Below are positions 1-8,587 of a stretch of 64,000 bases of DNA, piece after piece. Location: NCBI RefSeq assembly GCF_014201805.1, contig NZ_JACHFK010000003.1, positions 248,001 to 312,000 of the forward strand. The letters are read 5' to 3'. Origin of the DNA: Deinococcus metalli (GTDB lineage: Bacteria; Deinococcota; Deinococci; Deinococcales; Deinococcaceae). Position 1 is the stretch's first letter. Every line of letters begins with the position of its first letter. The notes under the pieces are model-generated. The model searched no databases. It saw only the letters and a program-made list of their open reading frames with translations, and was not told the DNA's origin. The position numbers and the translations under genes were made by a program.

Positions 1-883
1 GCTGGATCAGGGCGGCGACGGCCTTGGACCACGCCGCCGGGTTGCTGGAGCCGAGGCCGTTTTGCTGCGTCCACGCGCTGGTCATCAGGGGCGTGCTGGC
101 CTTCAGGACCTCCAGGGTGCCGCCGTCGGCGCCGAACACGGGCTGGGCGAGGGTAAAGGCGCGGGCGGGGTCGGCGACCGTGAATTTCAGGCCGCGCTGG
201 GACGCCCGCACGACCTTGCCGGGCAGGTTGCCCGAGAGGGTCTTCGCGCTGCCGATCAGGCCCGCGCCGACCATGGGGTACGCGCCGCTGACGTCGAGGG
301 TGTAGACCTTCTTGCCGGTGGCCCGGGCGAGGTTCAGCACGTCGTTGTTGACGTAGCCGACGGCGGCGTCCACGCGGCCGCCGCGCACGGCGTCCACCTG
401 CGTGAAGCCGACCGTGGCGAGTTTCAGGTCGCGTCCGTCCTTCAGGCCGGCGTCGTCCAGCAGGGCCAGGACGGCGTTGTACGAGCTGCCGAAGGGGCCG
501 GGGACGCCGAGGGTCTTGCCCTTCAGGGCGGCGGCGCTGGCCAGCGGACTGAGGCTGAACACCGTGACGGGGTTTTTCTGGTACATGGTCATCACGTAGC
601 GCACGTCCGCGCCCTGGTTGCGCGCGAAGATGGCGTCCTCGGGATCGCCGACCACGAAGTCCAGCTTGCCCTGGAGCAGCAGCGGCATGAGTTCATTGAT
701 GAAGCCGTGCTGGAACTTGACGGTCAGGCCCTCGGCCTTGAAGTAACCGAGCTTGTCCGCCACGTAGAAGGGCGTGAACTGCACGTTCGGGAAGTACCCC
801 AGGCCGATGTTGACCGTGCGGGTCTGGGCGCCGGCGGTCCCGAGGGCGAGCGCAGTCAGGGCGATGAGGGTCAGGCGGGTCAT
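1..883 (-). CDS. ABC transporter substrate-binding protein, NMT1/THI5-like (3' end cut by window)
   Basis: Likely exported solute-binding lipoprotein or periplasmic protein of an ABC importer for a nitrate/sulfonate/thiamine-precursor type ligand. About 294 codons are visible and the C terminus runs off the window. Residues 1-19 form a signal peptide ending AGA. The mature part opens with a GLGYFPNVQFTPFYVA stretch typical of NMT1/THI5-like binding proteins, followed by the GKTLGVPGPFGSS ligand-loop pattern and VDAAVGYVNND. The ATG at 881-883 is preceded on the minus strand by a TATACT box with a 7-nt spacer, so the mRNA is probably leaderless. Permease and ATPase genes are not visible; they may lie downstream, outside the window. 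The ligand cannot be told from sequence. Confidence 0.88.
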   Translation of the reverse strand, partial: MTRLTLIALTALALGTAGAQTRTVNIGLGYFPNVQFTPFYVADKLGYFKAEGLTVKFQHGFINELMPLLLQGKLDFVVGDPEDAIFARNQGADVRYVMTMYQKNPVTVFSLSPLASAAALKGKTLGVPGPFGSSYNAVLALLDDAGLKDGRDLKLATVGFTQVDAVRGGRVDAAVGYVNNDVLNLARATGKKVYTLDVSGAYPMVGAGLIGSAKTLSGNLPGKVVRASQRGLKFTVADPARAFTLAQPVFGADGGTLEVLKASTPLMTSAWTQQNGLGSSNPAAWSKAVAALIQ

Positions 884-969
884 GGCAGCGAGTATACGGG
901 CGCTTCTTGACGCTTCCTTGATGGGCACGGACGCGCCGTGCGCAACAGACGCGCAAAAGGCGGGGGTGA

Positions 970-975
970 TAGACT
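970..975 (+). promoter_or_regulatory. Extended -10 (TGA-TAGACT) for the RGG-repeat gene
   Basis: A TAGACT hexamer preceded by TGA forms an extended -10. It implies a start near 982 and a leader of about 58 nt, unlike the leaderless neighbours. The leader ends with an AAAGGAG ribosome-binding site at 1025-1031, 8 nt before the ATG at 1040. No good -35 is visible. Confidence 0.45.
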
Positions 976-1039
976 CCGGGGCACGCCCGCGTGCCGTGGC
1001 CCTGCGGGGACGGCCGAGCGGAGCAAAGGAGTACATCAG

Positions 1040-1918
1040 ATGACCCAGAACGACGACACGCGCCAGGCCGAGCAGACGCCGGAAGAACTGCGCGAGATCA
1101 TTCCCCAGCTTCAGGGCGAGCCCGATGAGGACGCCGTGCTGGATGCACAGGAAGCCCAGGCCGAGGTCGGCACCGAGGGGCTGAGCGCCGCCGCAGAGGC
1201 GGACGACGACGAAGAGGGCGAGGACGAGTACATCGACGCCGATGACCTGCTGGGCCTGCTGGCCGAACTGAAGGACATGCTCGAAGCCCAGGGCAAGGAA
1301 ATCCGCGGTCTGCGCCGCGAGATGCGCGAACTGCGCGAGTCGCAGGGTCAGGGCGGCGCGCGTCCGGCCGGCGACCGTGGCGGTCAGGGCGGCGGCTTCC
1401 GTCCCCGCGAAGACCGTGGCGGGTACCAGGGCGGCGGCGACCGTGGCGGTCAGGGCGGCGGCTTCCGTCCCCGTGAAGACCGTGGTGGGTACCAGGGCGG
1501 CGGCGACCGTGGCGGTCAGGGCGGCGGCTTCCGTCCCCGTGAAGACCGTGGCGGGTACCAGGGCGGCGGCGACCGTGGTGGGTTCCGTCCCCGTGAAGAT
1601 CGCGGCGGGTACCAGGGCGGTGGCGACCGTGGTGGTCAGGGTGGCGGCTTCCGTCCCCGCGAAGACCGTGGCGGCTACCAGGGCGGCGGCGACCGTGGCG
1701 GTCAGGGCGGCGGCTTCCGTCCCCGCGAAGATCGCGGCGGGTACCAGGGCGGTGGCGACCGTGGTGGTCAGGGTGGCGGCTTCCGTCCCCGCGAAGACCG
1801 TGGCGGCTTCAGTGACCGCGAGTTCCGCCCGCGTGACGCGGCGGCCGACACGACGGACCGTCCGCGCGCCCGTGCGGACCGCGGCTGGAGCACCACGCCG
1901 CGCCGCGACGACGAGTAA
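1040..1918 (+). CDS. Acidic coiled-coil protein with seven RGG-type repeats
   Basis: Unrecognised 292-residue protein with three parts. Residues 1-66 are acidic and probably disordered (run EADDDEEGEDE). Residues about 68-101 are a predicted amphipathic coiled coil (LLGLLAELKDMLEAQGKEI). Residues 111-257 are a tandem array of a 22-residue unit of the form GDRGGQGGGFRPREDRGGYQ plus GG. There are seven units; the fourth lacks four residues and the seventh degenerates into a short basic tail. Arg-Gly-Gly repeats with interspersed Phe/Tyr are typical of RNA-binding or condensate-forming regions in eukaryotic and cyanobacterial proteins, so RNA binding is an inference. Start chosen at 1040 because of the strong ribosome-binding site; the open frame upstream has none. 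Confidence 0.85.
   Translation: MTQNDDTRQAEQTPEELREIIPQLQGEPDEDAVLDAQEAQAEVGTEGLSAAAEADDDEEGEDEYIDADDLLGLLAELKDMLEAQGKEIRGLRREMRELRESQGQGGARPAGDRGGQGGGFRPREDRGGYQGGGDRGGQGGGFRPREDRGGYQGGGDRGGQGGGFRPREDRGGYQGGGDRGGFRPREDRGGYQGGGDRGGQGGGFRPREDRGGYQGGGDRGGQGGGFRPREDRGGYQGGGDRGGQGGGFRPREDRGGFSDREFRPRDAAADTTDRPRARADRGWSTTPRRDDE
1370..1810 (+). repeat. In-frame 66-bp tandem repeat array (7 units)
   Basis: Units start at 1370, 1436, 1502, 1568 (54 bp, internally deleted), 1622, 1688 and 1754. Copies differ mainly at synonymous third positions (cgtggc/cgtggt, cgcgaa/cgtgaa), so the array is old enough to have diverged while the protein repeat is kept. Slippage or unequal crossing over would change copy number in frame. 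Confidence 0.9.
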
Positions 1919-1958
1919 ACGCAGTCCCCTCCCCGCGCGCTGAGCGGCGGGAAGGACC

Positions 1959-1996
1959 GGGCCCGGCCCTGGTGGAGTCCTCCACCGGCCGGGCCC
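1959..1996. terminator. Long GC hairpin after the RGG-repeat gene
   Basis: The 10-bp arms 1959-1968 and 1987-1996 enclose a second stem (GGTGGA/TCCACC) with a 4-nt loop. There is no U-tract on either side, so termination is inferred only from position. Confidence 0.5.
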
Positions 1997-2051
1997 GCTG
2001 CCGTGTGCCCGGCGCGGCGTCCGCTACACTCGGCAGCCGGATGGTGCGCGC

Positions 2052-2876
2052 GTGCTGAATCCCACCCTGAGCGGCCTGCTGTCGGCCGCGACATACGGTG
2101 TGGGCGATTTCCTGTCGGGTCTCGCGAGCCGCCGGGACCCGCCGCTGCGGGTGGTGGCCCTCACGCACCCACTGAGCGCGGCGGCCATGCTGCTGCTCGC
2201 GTGGGCGCTGGGGCAACCGGTGCCGGAGATGGCCGCCCTGGGGTGGGGCGCCGGAGCGGGCGTGGCCGGACTGGTGGCGGTGCTGGCGTTTTACCGCGCG
2301 CTCGCGCTGGGACCGATGGGCGCCGTGTCGGTTGGGGCCGGGGCGCTGTCGGCTCTGGTGCCGGTCGTGGTCGGCGTGCTGGGGGGCGAGGCGCTGGGTG
2401 TGGTGGGCTGGCTGGGCGCCGCGGCCGTCCTGGTGGGCACGGCGCTGCTGGGCTGGCCCGCGGCGGGGGAGGGCGCCGGGCGGGGCACGCCGCTGGGCCT
2501 GGTGGCCGGCGTGGGCTTCGGGGTGTTCTTCGTGCTGCTCGCGCAGGCGCAGGGGGGCGGCGTGCTGTGGGTGCTGGGCGCGGCGCGCGTGGCGAGTTCG
2601 CTGGTGGTGGTGCCGCTCGCGGCGGCCACGGTGGGCCTGCGCCCGCGCGGGCCGGGGCTGATCGTGGCGTCCGCGCCGGGTGACACGCTGGGCAACGTGT
2701 TCTACCTGCTGGCCGTCCAGACCGGTCCATTGGCGGTGGGCGCGCTGCTGACCAGCCTGTACCCGGCCGTCACGACGCTGCTGGCCGTGACCGTGCTGCG
2801 TGAGCGCCTGCGTGCGCCGCAGTGGGTGGGTGTGGGGCTCGCGCTGGGCGGCGCGGCCCTGCTCACCCGGCCGTGA
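2052..2876 (+). CDS. EamA/DMT-family membrane transporter
   Basis: Integral membrane protein of 274 residues with about ten hydrophobic helices, fitting the two-EamA-repeat architecture of drug/metabolite transporters. The C-terminal helix pair holds the characteristic LTSLYPAVTTLLAVTVLRERL segment, where a conserved Glu-Arg closes the repeat. Start is GTG at 2052; a TACACT box lies at 2025-2030, so the transcript would have only a very short leader and no clear ribosome-binding site. It faces the GGDEF/EAL gene convergently, 13 bp apart. Substrate unknown. A second DMT protein lies at 48450. Confidence 0.85.
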   Translation: MLNPTLSGLLSAATYGVGDFLSGLASRRDPPLRVVALTHPLSAAAMLLLAWALGQPVPEMAALGWGAGAGVAGLVAVLAFYRALALGPMGAVSVGAGALSALVPVVVGVLGGEALGVVGWLGAAAVLVGTALLGWPAAGEGAGRGTPLGLVAGVGFGVFFVLLAQAQGGGVLWVLGAARVASSLVVVPLAAATVGLRPRGPGLIVASAPGDTLGNVFYLLAVQTGPLAVGALLTSLYPAVTTLLAVTVLRERLRAPQWVGVGLALGGAALLTRP

Positions 2877-2889
2877 GGCACGGCGGTTG

Positions 2890-4917
2890 TCACGGCCGGG
2901 CGTGCGCCACGGTGCCTGTCGTCTCCGGGTGACCGACCACCCCGACCCGCGCGAGTTCGGCTGGCAGGGCCGCGTGGAAACCCGGCGCGGGCCGCCCGAG
3001 GAGGTAGCCCTGCGTGCAGCGGGCGCCGAGGCGCCACGCGTGCGTCAGGATCGGCACGGTCTCGATGCCCTCGACGATCACGCTCACCCCGGCCTCCCGC
3101 GCGTAGGCCATCAGGGCGGCCAGCACGGCGTTCGCGGTGGGGTCGGTGGGGGCATTCGCCACGACGCTGTGGTCGATCTTGACATAGTCCACGGTCAGGC
3201 AGCGCAGCAGCTGCAATCCGGAATTGCCGGCGCCGACGTCGTCCAGGGCCACGCGGAAGCCGGCGGCGCGCAGACCCGCCGCCTGCTGCGTCACGGCCGC
3301 GAGGTTGCCGACGCTGCGTTCGGTGATCTCGATCACCACGCGGTGGGGGGGCAGGCCGGCGGCGCCCACCTCGCGCAGCAGTTCCGGCGCCAGCGGCGTG
3401 TCCTGATCCAGGGACGGCGCGGACACGTTCAGGAACAGCAGCGCGCCGTCCGGCAACGCCTGCGCGTGGGCCAGGGCGGCCTGCACACACAGACGGTCGA
3501 GTTCCGCGCCGCGGTTCACGCGGGCGGCCACGTCGAACAGCTCCTGCGGTTCGCGGAATCCGGAGGCTGCGGCGGGCCGGGCGAGCGCCTCGAAGGCCAG
3601 GGGAACGCTGGCGGCGCGCTCCGGGGTGGGCGGCCCCCAGATCGGCTGGAAGACCACGTCCACGCGGCCGTGGTGCAGCAGGTCACGCAGGGCGTCCACC
3701 TGTTCCTGGCCCAGCAGGCTGGCGCGGCCCGCAACGTCCTGAAAGGTCACCAGCCGGTCGCGACCCCGGCGTTTGGCCTCGCGCAGCGCTTCCTCGGCCT
3801 GCTGCTGCACGTCGTCCGGGTGGGCGCCGGCGCCCGCGCGGGTGGTCAGGCCGGCGCTCACGGTGGGCAGGTGCGCGGTGGCCAGCCGGGTGCGCACGTC
3901 GTCGATGGCGGCCGCCGCAGGCTCGGCCGGAAGCGGCAGGAGCAGCGCGAACTCGTCCCCGCCCACCCGGTACGCGCGGCCGGGGAAGGCTCCGCTCAGT
4001 ACACGCCCCACGCTGGCCAGCACGCGGTCGCCGTGCAGGTGGCCGCCGCGGTCGTTGATCACCTTGAACTCGTCCACGTCCAGCCGCGCCACCGTGAGCG
4101 GCGTGTGGTCCAGCGCGCCCAGTCGCAGCGCGGCGCCCAGGCCCTCCTGGAAGGCGCGGTGGTTGCCGAGCGCCGTGAGCGGGTCCGTGATCGCCTCGGC
4201 GCGCAGCCGGGTCATGGTCGCCTCGTTCGCGGCGTCCGTGAGCCGCTGGTGGCGTTGCAGCACGCGCCACAGCGACAGCAGGGCGCCCACGCCGCCCAGG
4301 AACACCAGCGGGGCCAGGACCGCCAGCGTGTCCTGCAGCCGCGTCAGGCGGGCGAACTGGGCGCTGGACGCCCGGCGGTGGACGCGCGCCTCGGCGTCCA
4401 CCCGCTGCTCCAGACGCGTGAAGGCGGGGTCCGACACGATCCGGTCGATGTTGTTCACATGCGCCGTGTCGTGCGTGCGGACGGCGGGGAACAGGGCGGT
4501 GTTCACGGTGGTCACGTACTCGGCGTGGAGTGACAGCAGGGCGTTGATGCGCGCCTGCTCGTCCGGACCGCTGTTGTTCCGCGCGGCGCTCAGGACCATG
4601 CGGACGTTGTCGGCCGCCTTGGCATGCTGGGCCAGGATCGCCGCGGAGGGTTCCAGGCGGTACTTGCGTTCCAGCGACTCCTCGGCGCCCACCCAGTAGC
4701 GGACCTTCTGGTACAGGTCGCTCTGCCGGGCGCTGCGGCCCGCCGCGTGGGTCAGGGTGCGCGTCTGCACGCCGCTCAGGACGGCAAACAGCGCGAGCAG
4801 CAGCACCGTGACCATCAGGGCGGCGGTGACGGCGCGCCGGCCCGGCGACCACACGGCCGGGTGGTGGGTCGTCTCCGGCCCGCCGTCCAGAGACGCGGCG
4901 CCGCCAGGCATCTGCAT
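2890..4917 (-). CDS. Membrane GGDEF-EAL protein (cyclic-di-GMP turnover)
   Basis: 675 residues. A transmembrane helix near 30-52, an extracytoplasmic sensor region of about 150 residues (predicted four-helix), a second helix near 199-215, then a GGDEF domain with intact GGDEF at 319-323 and an EAL domain with intact EAL at 443-445. The EAL part also keeps DDVGAGNSG, VKIDHS, IVEGIET and GYLLGRP, so phosphodiesterase activity is plausible. The GGDEF part could be cyclase or a regulatory GTP site. The ATG has a TAAGGT box 6 nt upstream (leaderless). No c-di-GMP effector is visible nearby. Confidence 0.92.
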   Translation of the reverse strand: MQMPGGAASLDGGPETTHHPAVWSPGRRAVTAALMVTVLLLALFAVLSGVQTRTLTHAAGRSARQSDLYQKVRYWVGAEESLERKYRLEPSAAILAQHAKAADNVRMVLSAARNNSGPDEQARINALLSLHAEYVTTVNTALFPAVRTHDTAHVNNIDRIVSDPAFTRLEQRVDAEARVHRRASSAQFARLTRLQDTLAVLAPLVFLGGVGALLSLWRVLQRHQRLTDAANEATMTRLRAEAITDPLTALGNHRAFQEGLGAALRLGALDHTPLTVARLDVDEFKVINDRGGHLHGDRVLASVGRVLSGAFPGRAYRVGGDEFALLLPLPAEPAAAAIDDVRTRLATAHLPTVSAGLTTRAGAGAHPDDVQQQAEEALREAKRRGRDRLVTFQDVAGRASLLGQEQVDALRDLLHHGRVDVVFQPIWGPPTPERAASVPLAFEALARPAAASGFREPQELFDVAARVNRGAELDRLCVQAALAHAQALPDGALLFLNVSAPSLDQDTPLAPELLREVGAAGLPPHRVVIEITERSVGNLAAVTQQAAGLRAAGFRVALDDVGAGNSGLQLLRCLTVDYVKIDHSVVANAPTDPTANAVLAALMAYAREAGVSVIVEGIETVPILTHAWRLGARCTQGYLLGRPAPGFHAALPAELARVGVVGHPETTGTVAHARP

Positions 4918-4990
4918 AGCTCTACCTTACGGCACAGGGCCTGACGGGAACCTCACCTGTACGCATGGTCAGTTCTTCGGCGCGCTGTGG

Positions 4991-6979
4991 TCACGACGCG
5001 GTCGGCGCCGTGCCCAGCCAGCGGTCCAGCCAGTCCAGCGTTTCCTGCAGGCGCCGGATCCGGCGGTCCGGGCGGCCCGAGCGCGACAGTTCGTGGTTCT
5101 CGCCGGGGAAGCGCACGAACCGCGTGGGCACGCCCAGCTGCACCAGGGCGGCGTACCACTGCTCGGCCTGCTCGACGGGGCAGCGGTGGTCGAGCGCCGA
5201 GTGCACGATCAGCGTGGGCGTGCGGACGTTCTCGACGTACTGCAGCGGGCTCATGTCCCACAGCGCCGGGGTGTCCGCGCGGCGCCACGCGTTCAGGCCC
5301 AGCTCGTCGTGCCAGAAGCGCAGCCCGATGTCCGAGGTGCCCGCGAAGCTCAGCAGGTTGCAGATGCTGCGGTCCGTGATGGCCGCGTGGAACCGCGTGG
5401 TGTGGGCGGTCAGCCAGTTGGTCATGAAGCCGCCGTAACTGCCGCCCATGACCGCCGTGCGTTCGCGGTCGAGGCGCGGCACCCGGTCCAGGCAGGCGTC
5501 GAAGAAGGCCAGCAGGTCGTCGGCGTCCACGCTGCCCCAGCACCCGTGGATGGCGTCCACCCACGCCTGCCCGTAGCCGACCGAACCGCGCGGGTTGCTG
5601 TAGCACACGCCGTAGCCCTGCGCGGCCAGCAGCTGGAACTCGTGCGTGAAGGCGTGCCCGTAGTCGGTGTGCGGTCCGCCGTGGATGTTCAGCAGCGCGG
5701 GCACCGCGCCGTCACCCTCCGGCAGCAGCACCCAGCCCTCGCCCTCACCGAGGGGGGTGGGGAAGGTCACGCGCTGCGGCGCGCGGGCGGGGAAGGGCAG
5801 CCGGGCGTTCAGGTCGGTGACCGCCACGCCGTTCAGCTCGACCTCCGGGAAGACGTCGGCCCGCTCGCGCAGCAGCGCCACGCCGCCCGGCACGGCAGTG
5901 AACGCCGCGATCACGCCGTCCGGCCGGTGGTCATGCGGAGTGACTGTGCCATCCACCGTGGCGCGGAACAGGCCGCAACTCCCACGCACCGTCGAACTGA
6001 ACAGCAGCGTGGTGTCGTCCAGCCACACCGGGCGCTCGGGCATGGCGCCCACGTGGCAGTCCCCGCCCACCGCGTTACCGACCGGGTGGTCGTGCCCTGC
6101 GTCCAGGCGCGTGGCGTCGCCGTCGGCGCCGACCAGATAGAGGTGGGTGTGCTCGGTGTTGCCCTGCCCGTCAGGGCGACCCACCAGCGCGAAGCGCTCG
6201 CCGTCCGGGTGCGGGACCACGGCCGTGATCGCCGAGTTCCAGCGGGTGCGCTGTGCCGGTGCACCGTCCAGCGGCAGGTCCCAGACCTCCTGCTGCCAGT
6301 ACGCGGCCCGCAGGTCGTCCTGGGCGCTCACGAACAGCACGCCCTGGCTGTCCGGCCGCCACGCGTACGCGCTGATCGCCACGGCCGGGGCATGCCACTC
6401 GGTCAGGGCGCCGGACGCCACGTCGAGTCGCCACATGCGCGCGGGCCGCACGGGCAGCCAGTCCTCGCCGTTGAAGCGGTAGCGCGGCGCGGTGATCACG
6501 CGCGGCTCGCCCCGCTCGTCGCGCCGGTCCTCGTCGTCGCCCAGGCTCAGGAACGACAGGAAGCGCCCGTCCGGGCTCCACTGCACGTTCTGGACGGCGT
6601 GTTTCAGGGTGGTCACGCGCCGCGCCTCGCCGCCCGCGAGCGGCAGCACGTACAGCTGGCCCCCGGCGCCCCCGGCGTCGCGCACGAACGCCAGGTGGGT
6701 GCCGTCGGGCGACCAGCGCGGCGACGTGTCGCGGCCCTCGCCCGCCGTGAAGGCGCGGGCCGAGCCGCCATCCGACAGCCAGATGTGCGACTTGTAGCGC
6801 GGCCGCGCGAACGCCGCGTCGGGCTTCAGCGGGTCTTCCTCCTCGATGCGCGACAGCACGAAGGCCACCCTCTGCCCGTCGGGGCTGATCTGGGGATCGG
6901 CCGGGAAGGCCAGGGCGAGCAGGCTGTTCGGCGTGGGACGATTCGGCGTCGAAGCGGAAGCGGTCATCCGCGCAGTCAA
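4991..6979 (-). CDS. Prolyl oligopeptidase-family (S9) acylaminoacyl-peptidase-like protein
   Basis: Cytosolic serine peptidase, about 660 residues. The N-terminal two thirds is a TolB/WD-like beta-propeller with repeated PDG motifs (QISPDGQRVAFV, WSPDGTHLAF, WSPDGRFLSF). The C-terminal alpha/beta-hydrolase has the nucleophile elbow GGSYGG (Ser 514 from the TTG start), LNIHGGPHTDYG for the oxyanion hole, and the final His in FPGENHEL. Two starts are possible: TTG at 6979, which has a G-rich Shine-Dalgarno-like stretch about 7 nt upstream, or ATG at 6967, four codons in, which has none. Likely trims short or acylated peptides. Confidence in family is high, in substrate low. Confidence 0.92.
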   Translation of the reverse strand: MTARMTASASTPNRPTPNSLLALAFPADPQISPDGQRVAFVLSRIEEEDPLKPDAAFARPRYKSHIWLSDGGSARAFTAGEGRDTSPRWSPDGTHLAFVRDAGGAGGQLYVLPLAGGEARRVTTLKHAVQNVQWSPDGRFLSFLSLGDDEDRRDERGEPRVITAPRYRFNGEDWLPVRPARMWRLDVASGALTEWHAPAVAISAYAWRPDSQGVLFVSAQDDLRAAYWQQEVWDLPLDGAPAQRTRWNSAITAVVPHPDGERFALVGRPDGQGNTEHTHLYLVGADGDATRLDAGHDHPVGNAVGGDCHVGAMPERPVWLDDTTLLFSSTVRGSCGLFRATVDGTVTPHDHRPDGVIAAFTAVPGGVALLRERADVFPEVELNGVAVTDLNARLPFPARAPQRVTFPTPLGEGEGWVLLPEGDGAVPALLNIHGGPHTDYGHAFTHEFQLLAAQGYGVCYSNPRGSVGYGQAWVDAIHGCWGSVDADDLLAFFDACLDRVPRLDRERTAVMGGSYGGFMTNWLTAHTTRFHAAITDRSICNLLSFAGTSDIGLRFWHDELGLNAWRRADTPALWDMSPLQYVENVRTPTLIVHSALDHRCPVEQAEQWYAALVQLGVPTRFVRFPGENHELSRSGRPDRRIRRLQETLDWLDRWLGTAPTAS

Positions 6980-7234
6980 GCACGGCCCCCTGCGGCGTTC
7001 ATGATGCTTGACTCAAGGCGGCGTGATAGCTCGCTTATTCCGTCTGAGCGCCGGTGTCGGTACCATGGTCATACCGGTATCGGCGACCTCGGCTCGCGGG
7101 GTTCACATGTCCTTCGTTTCGGCGGAGGGCACTTTCGTCTCACCCGTGGGGTCCTCACCCGCACGCTGGGTCGCCGTCACCTGCCCCCTCCGCTCCTCAC
7201 GCTTCCCGCCCCTTGTCCCTCCGGAGGTCTGCAT

Positions 7235-7426
7235 ATGCACGAACTGTCCTGCACCTGGGTTCCCGGCACCACCAACGTCGTTCGGCTGCGCTTCAACGGC
7301 CGCACCATCGAGATGACCAGCACCCGCCTGAGCCGCATTTTCGGGCCGAAGGTGCTGGGCGACCTGTACCTGCGTGGCCGCGCCGTGCTGCGCGCCGACG
7401 CCGCCCAGGTCGCCAAGCTCACCTGA
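7235..7426 (+). CDS. Small conserved-type protein of unknown function (63 aa)
   Basis: Not recognised. 63 residues, basic C-terminal half, no signal peptide or membrane helix. Starts with MHELSCTWVPGTTNVVRL and ends LRADAAQVAKLT; the FNGRTIEMTSTRLSRIFGPK core suggests a small beta-alpha fold. Supported by a perfect GGAGG at 7223-7227, 7 nt before the ATG, and coding-like third-position GC. The 255 bp upstream hold a TTGACT at 7008-7013 without a convincing -10 at the right distance. Confidence 0.75.
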   Translation: MHELSCTWVPGTTNVVRLRFNGRTIEMTSTRLSRIFGPKVLGDLYLRGRAVLRADAAQVAKLT

Positions 7427-7473
7427 GCCGCTCTGTCCGTCCCGTTCCACGCACGCGCAGTAGCATGGCGCGC

Positions 7474-8580
7474 ATGTCTGCACAGCCCGACCTGACCGCC
7501 ATGCTGGCCGACCTGCACACCCTGGTCGGCATCGAGTCCCCCTCCAGCGATCCCGTCGCGGTGAGCCGAGTGATGGATGTCGTGGAGGGCTGGGCCCGCG
7601 ACCTGGGCGCCACCACCCGCGCCCTGCCGGGCGGCACCCGCTCGCTGCAGTTCGGCCTGGACGCCAGCGGCGCCGAGCGCCCCCTGCTGATCCTGATGCA
7701 CGCCGACACGGTGTGGCCCACCGGCACCCTGGAGCGGATGCCGTGGCGCCACGACGGCGACCGGCTGTACGGCCCCGGCACCTACGACATGAAGGGCGGC
7801 ATCGTCGGCACGGTCCACGCGCTGCGCGCCCTGCACGGGGAGTGGCCGCGCGGCGGGATTCACGTGCTGCTGTCGCCGGACGAGGAGATCGGCAGCGTCA
7901 CCAGCCGCCCGCACATCGAGGCGGCGGCGCAGGGCGCGCGGGCCGCGCTGGTCGTGGAGCCGCCGGTCGCGGACTCGCACGCCCTGAAGACCGGCCGCAA
8001 GGGCACCGGCGGGTACTGGCTGACCCTGCACGGCATCGCCAGCCACGCCGGCAACCGGCCCGCCGACGGCGCGAGCGCCATCACCGCCGCCGCCGAGGCC
8101 GTGCTGGCCATCCACGCGCTCGCCCGGCCCGAGGTCGGCACGACCATCAGCGCGGGCGTCATCCACGGGGGCAGCGCCATGAACGTCATCCCCGAGACGT
8201 GCACGGTCGAGTTCGATGTGCGCGTCAGCACCCTGGACGAGGCGCAGCGGGTGGACGACGCGGTGCGCGCGTGGGCGCCCACGGACACCCGGGTGCGCAC
8301 CACGCTCACCGGCGGCCTGAACCGCCCTCCCTTCGAGCAGGGCGAGGCGACGCTGGCCCTGTATGCTCGCGCCCGTGACCTCGCCCGCGACCTGGGCTTC
8401 ACGCTGGAGCACGAGAGCGTGGGCGGGGGCAGCGACGGGAACTTCACCGCGCCCATCACGCCGACCCTGGACGGCCTGGGCGCGCCCGGCGACGGCGCGC
8501 ACGCCGCCCACGAGCACATCCGCCTCGACCGCTGGCCCGACCATGTGCGGCTCCTCACCCGCCTGCTCCGGACGCTCTGA
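7474..8580 (+). CDS. M20-family metallopeptidase (glutamate carboxypeptidase/ArgE-like)
   Basis: Dizinc peptidase or amidohydrolase of 368 residues. Metal and catalytic motifs are present in order: LMHADTVWP (His, catalytic Asp), GTYDMKGG (bridging Asp), SPDEEIGS (catalytic Glu and metal Glu), VEPP, and a C-terminal AAHEH. The dimerisation domain starts at GTGGYWLTLHGIASHAG. Two ATGs exist (7465, 7474). The second is chosen because a TAGCAT box at 7461-7466 leaves a 7-nt spacer, the leaderless pattern seen across the window; the first ATG overlaps that box. Substrate probably an acylated or gamma-linked amino acid. Confidence 0.92.
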   Translation: MSAQPDLTAMLADLHTLVGIESPSSDPVAVSRVMDVVEGWARDLGATTRALPGGTRSLQFGLDASGAERPLLILMHADTVWPTGTLERMPWRHDGDRLYGPGTYDMKGGIVGTVHALRALHGEWPRGGIHVLLSPDEEIGSVTSRPHIEAAAQGARAALVVEPPVADSHALKTGRKGTGGYWLTLHGIASHAGNRPADGASAITAAAEAVLAIHALARPEVGTTISAGVIHGGSAMNVIPETCTVEFDVRVSTLDEAQRVDDAVRAWAPTDTRVRTTLTGGLNRPPFEQGEATLALYARARDLARDLGFTLEHESVGGGSDGNFTAPITPTLDGLGAPGDGAHAAHEHIRLDRWPDHVRLLTRLLRTL

Positions 8581-8587
8581 CGCGCCC

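Noticed and set aside
1377..1943. Second open frame through the RGG repeat array (Ala/Val-rich repeats)
   Set aside because: It exists only because the 66-bp repeat has no stops in that frame; there is no ribosome-binding site and the main frame has a convincing one.
7008..7036. TTGACT as -35 of a promoter for the small 7235 gene
   Set aside because: No acceptable -10 at 16-19 bp; nearest candidates are at 10 or 20 bp.
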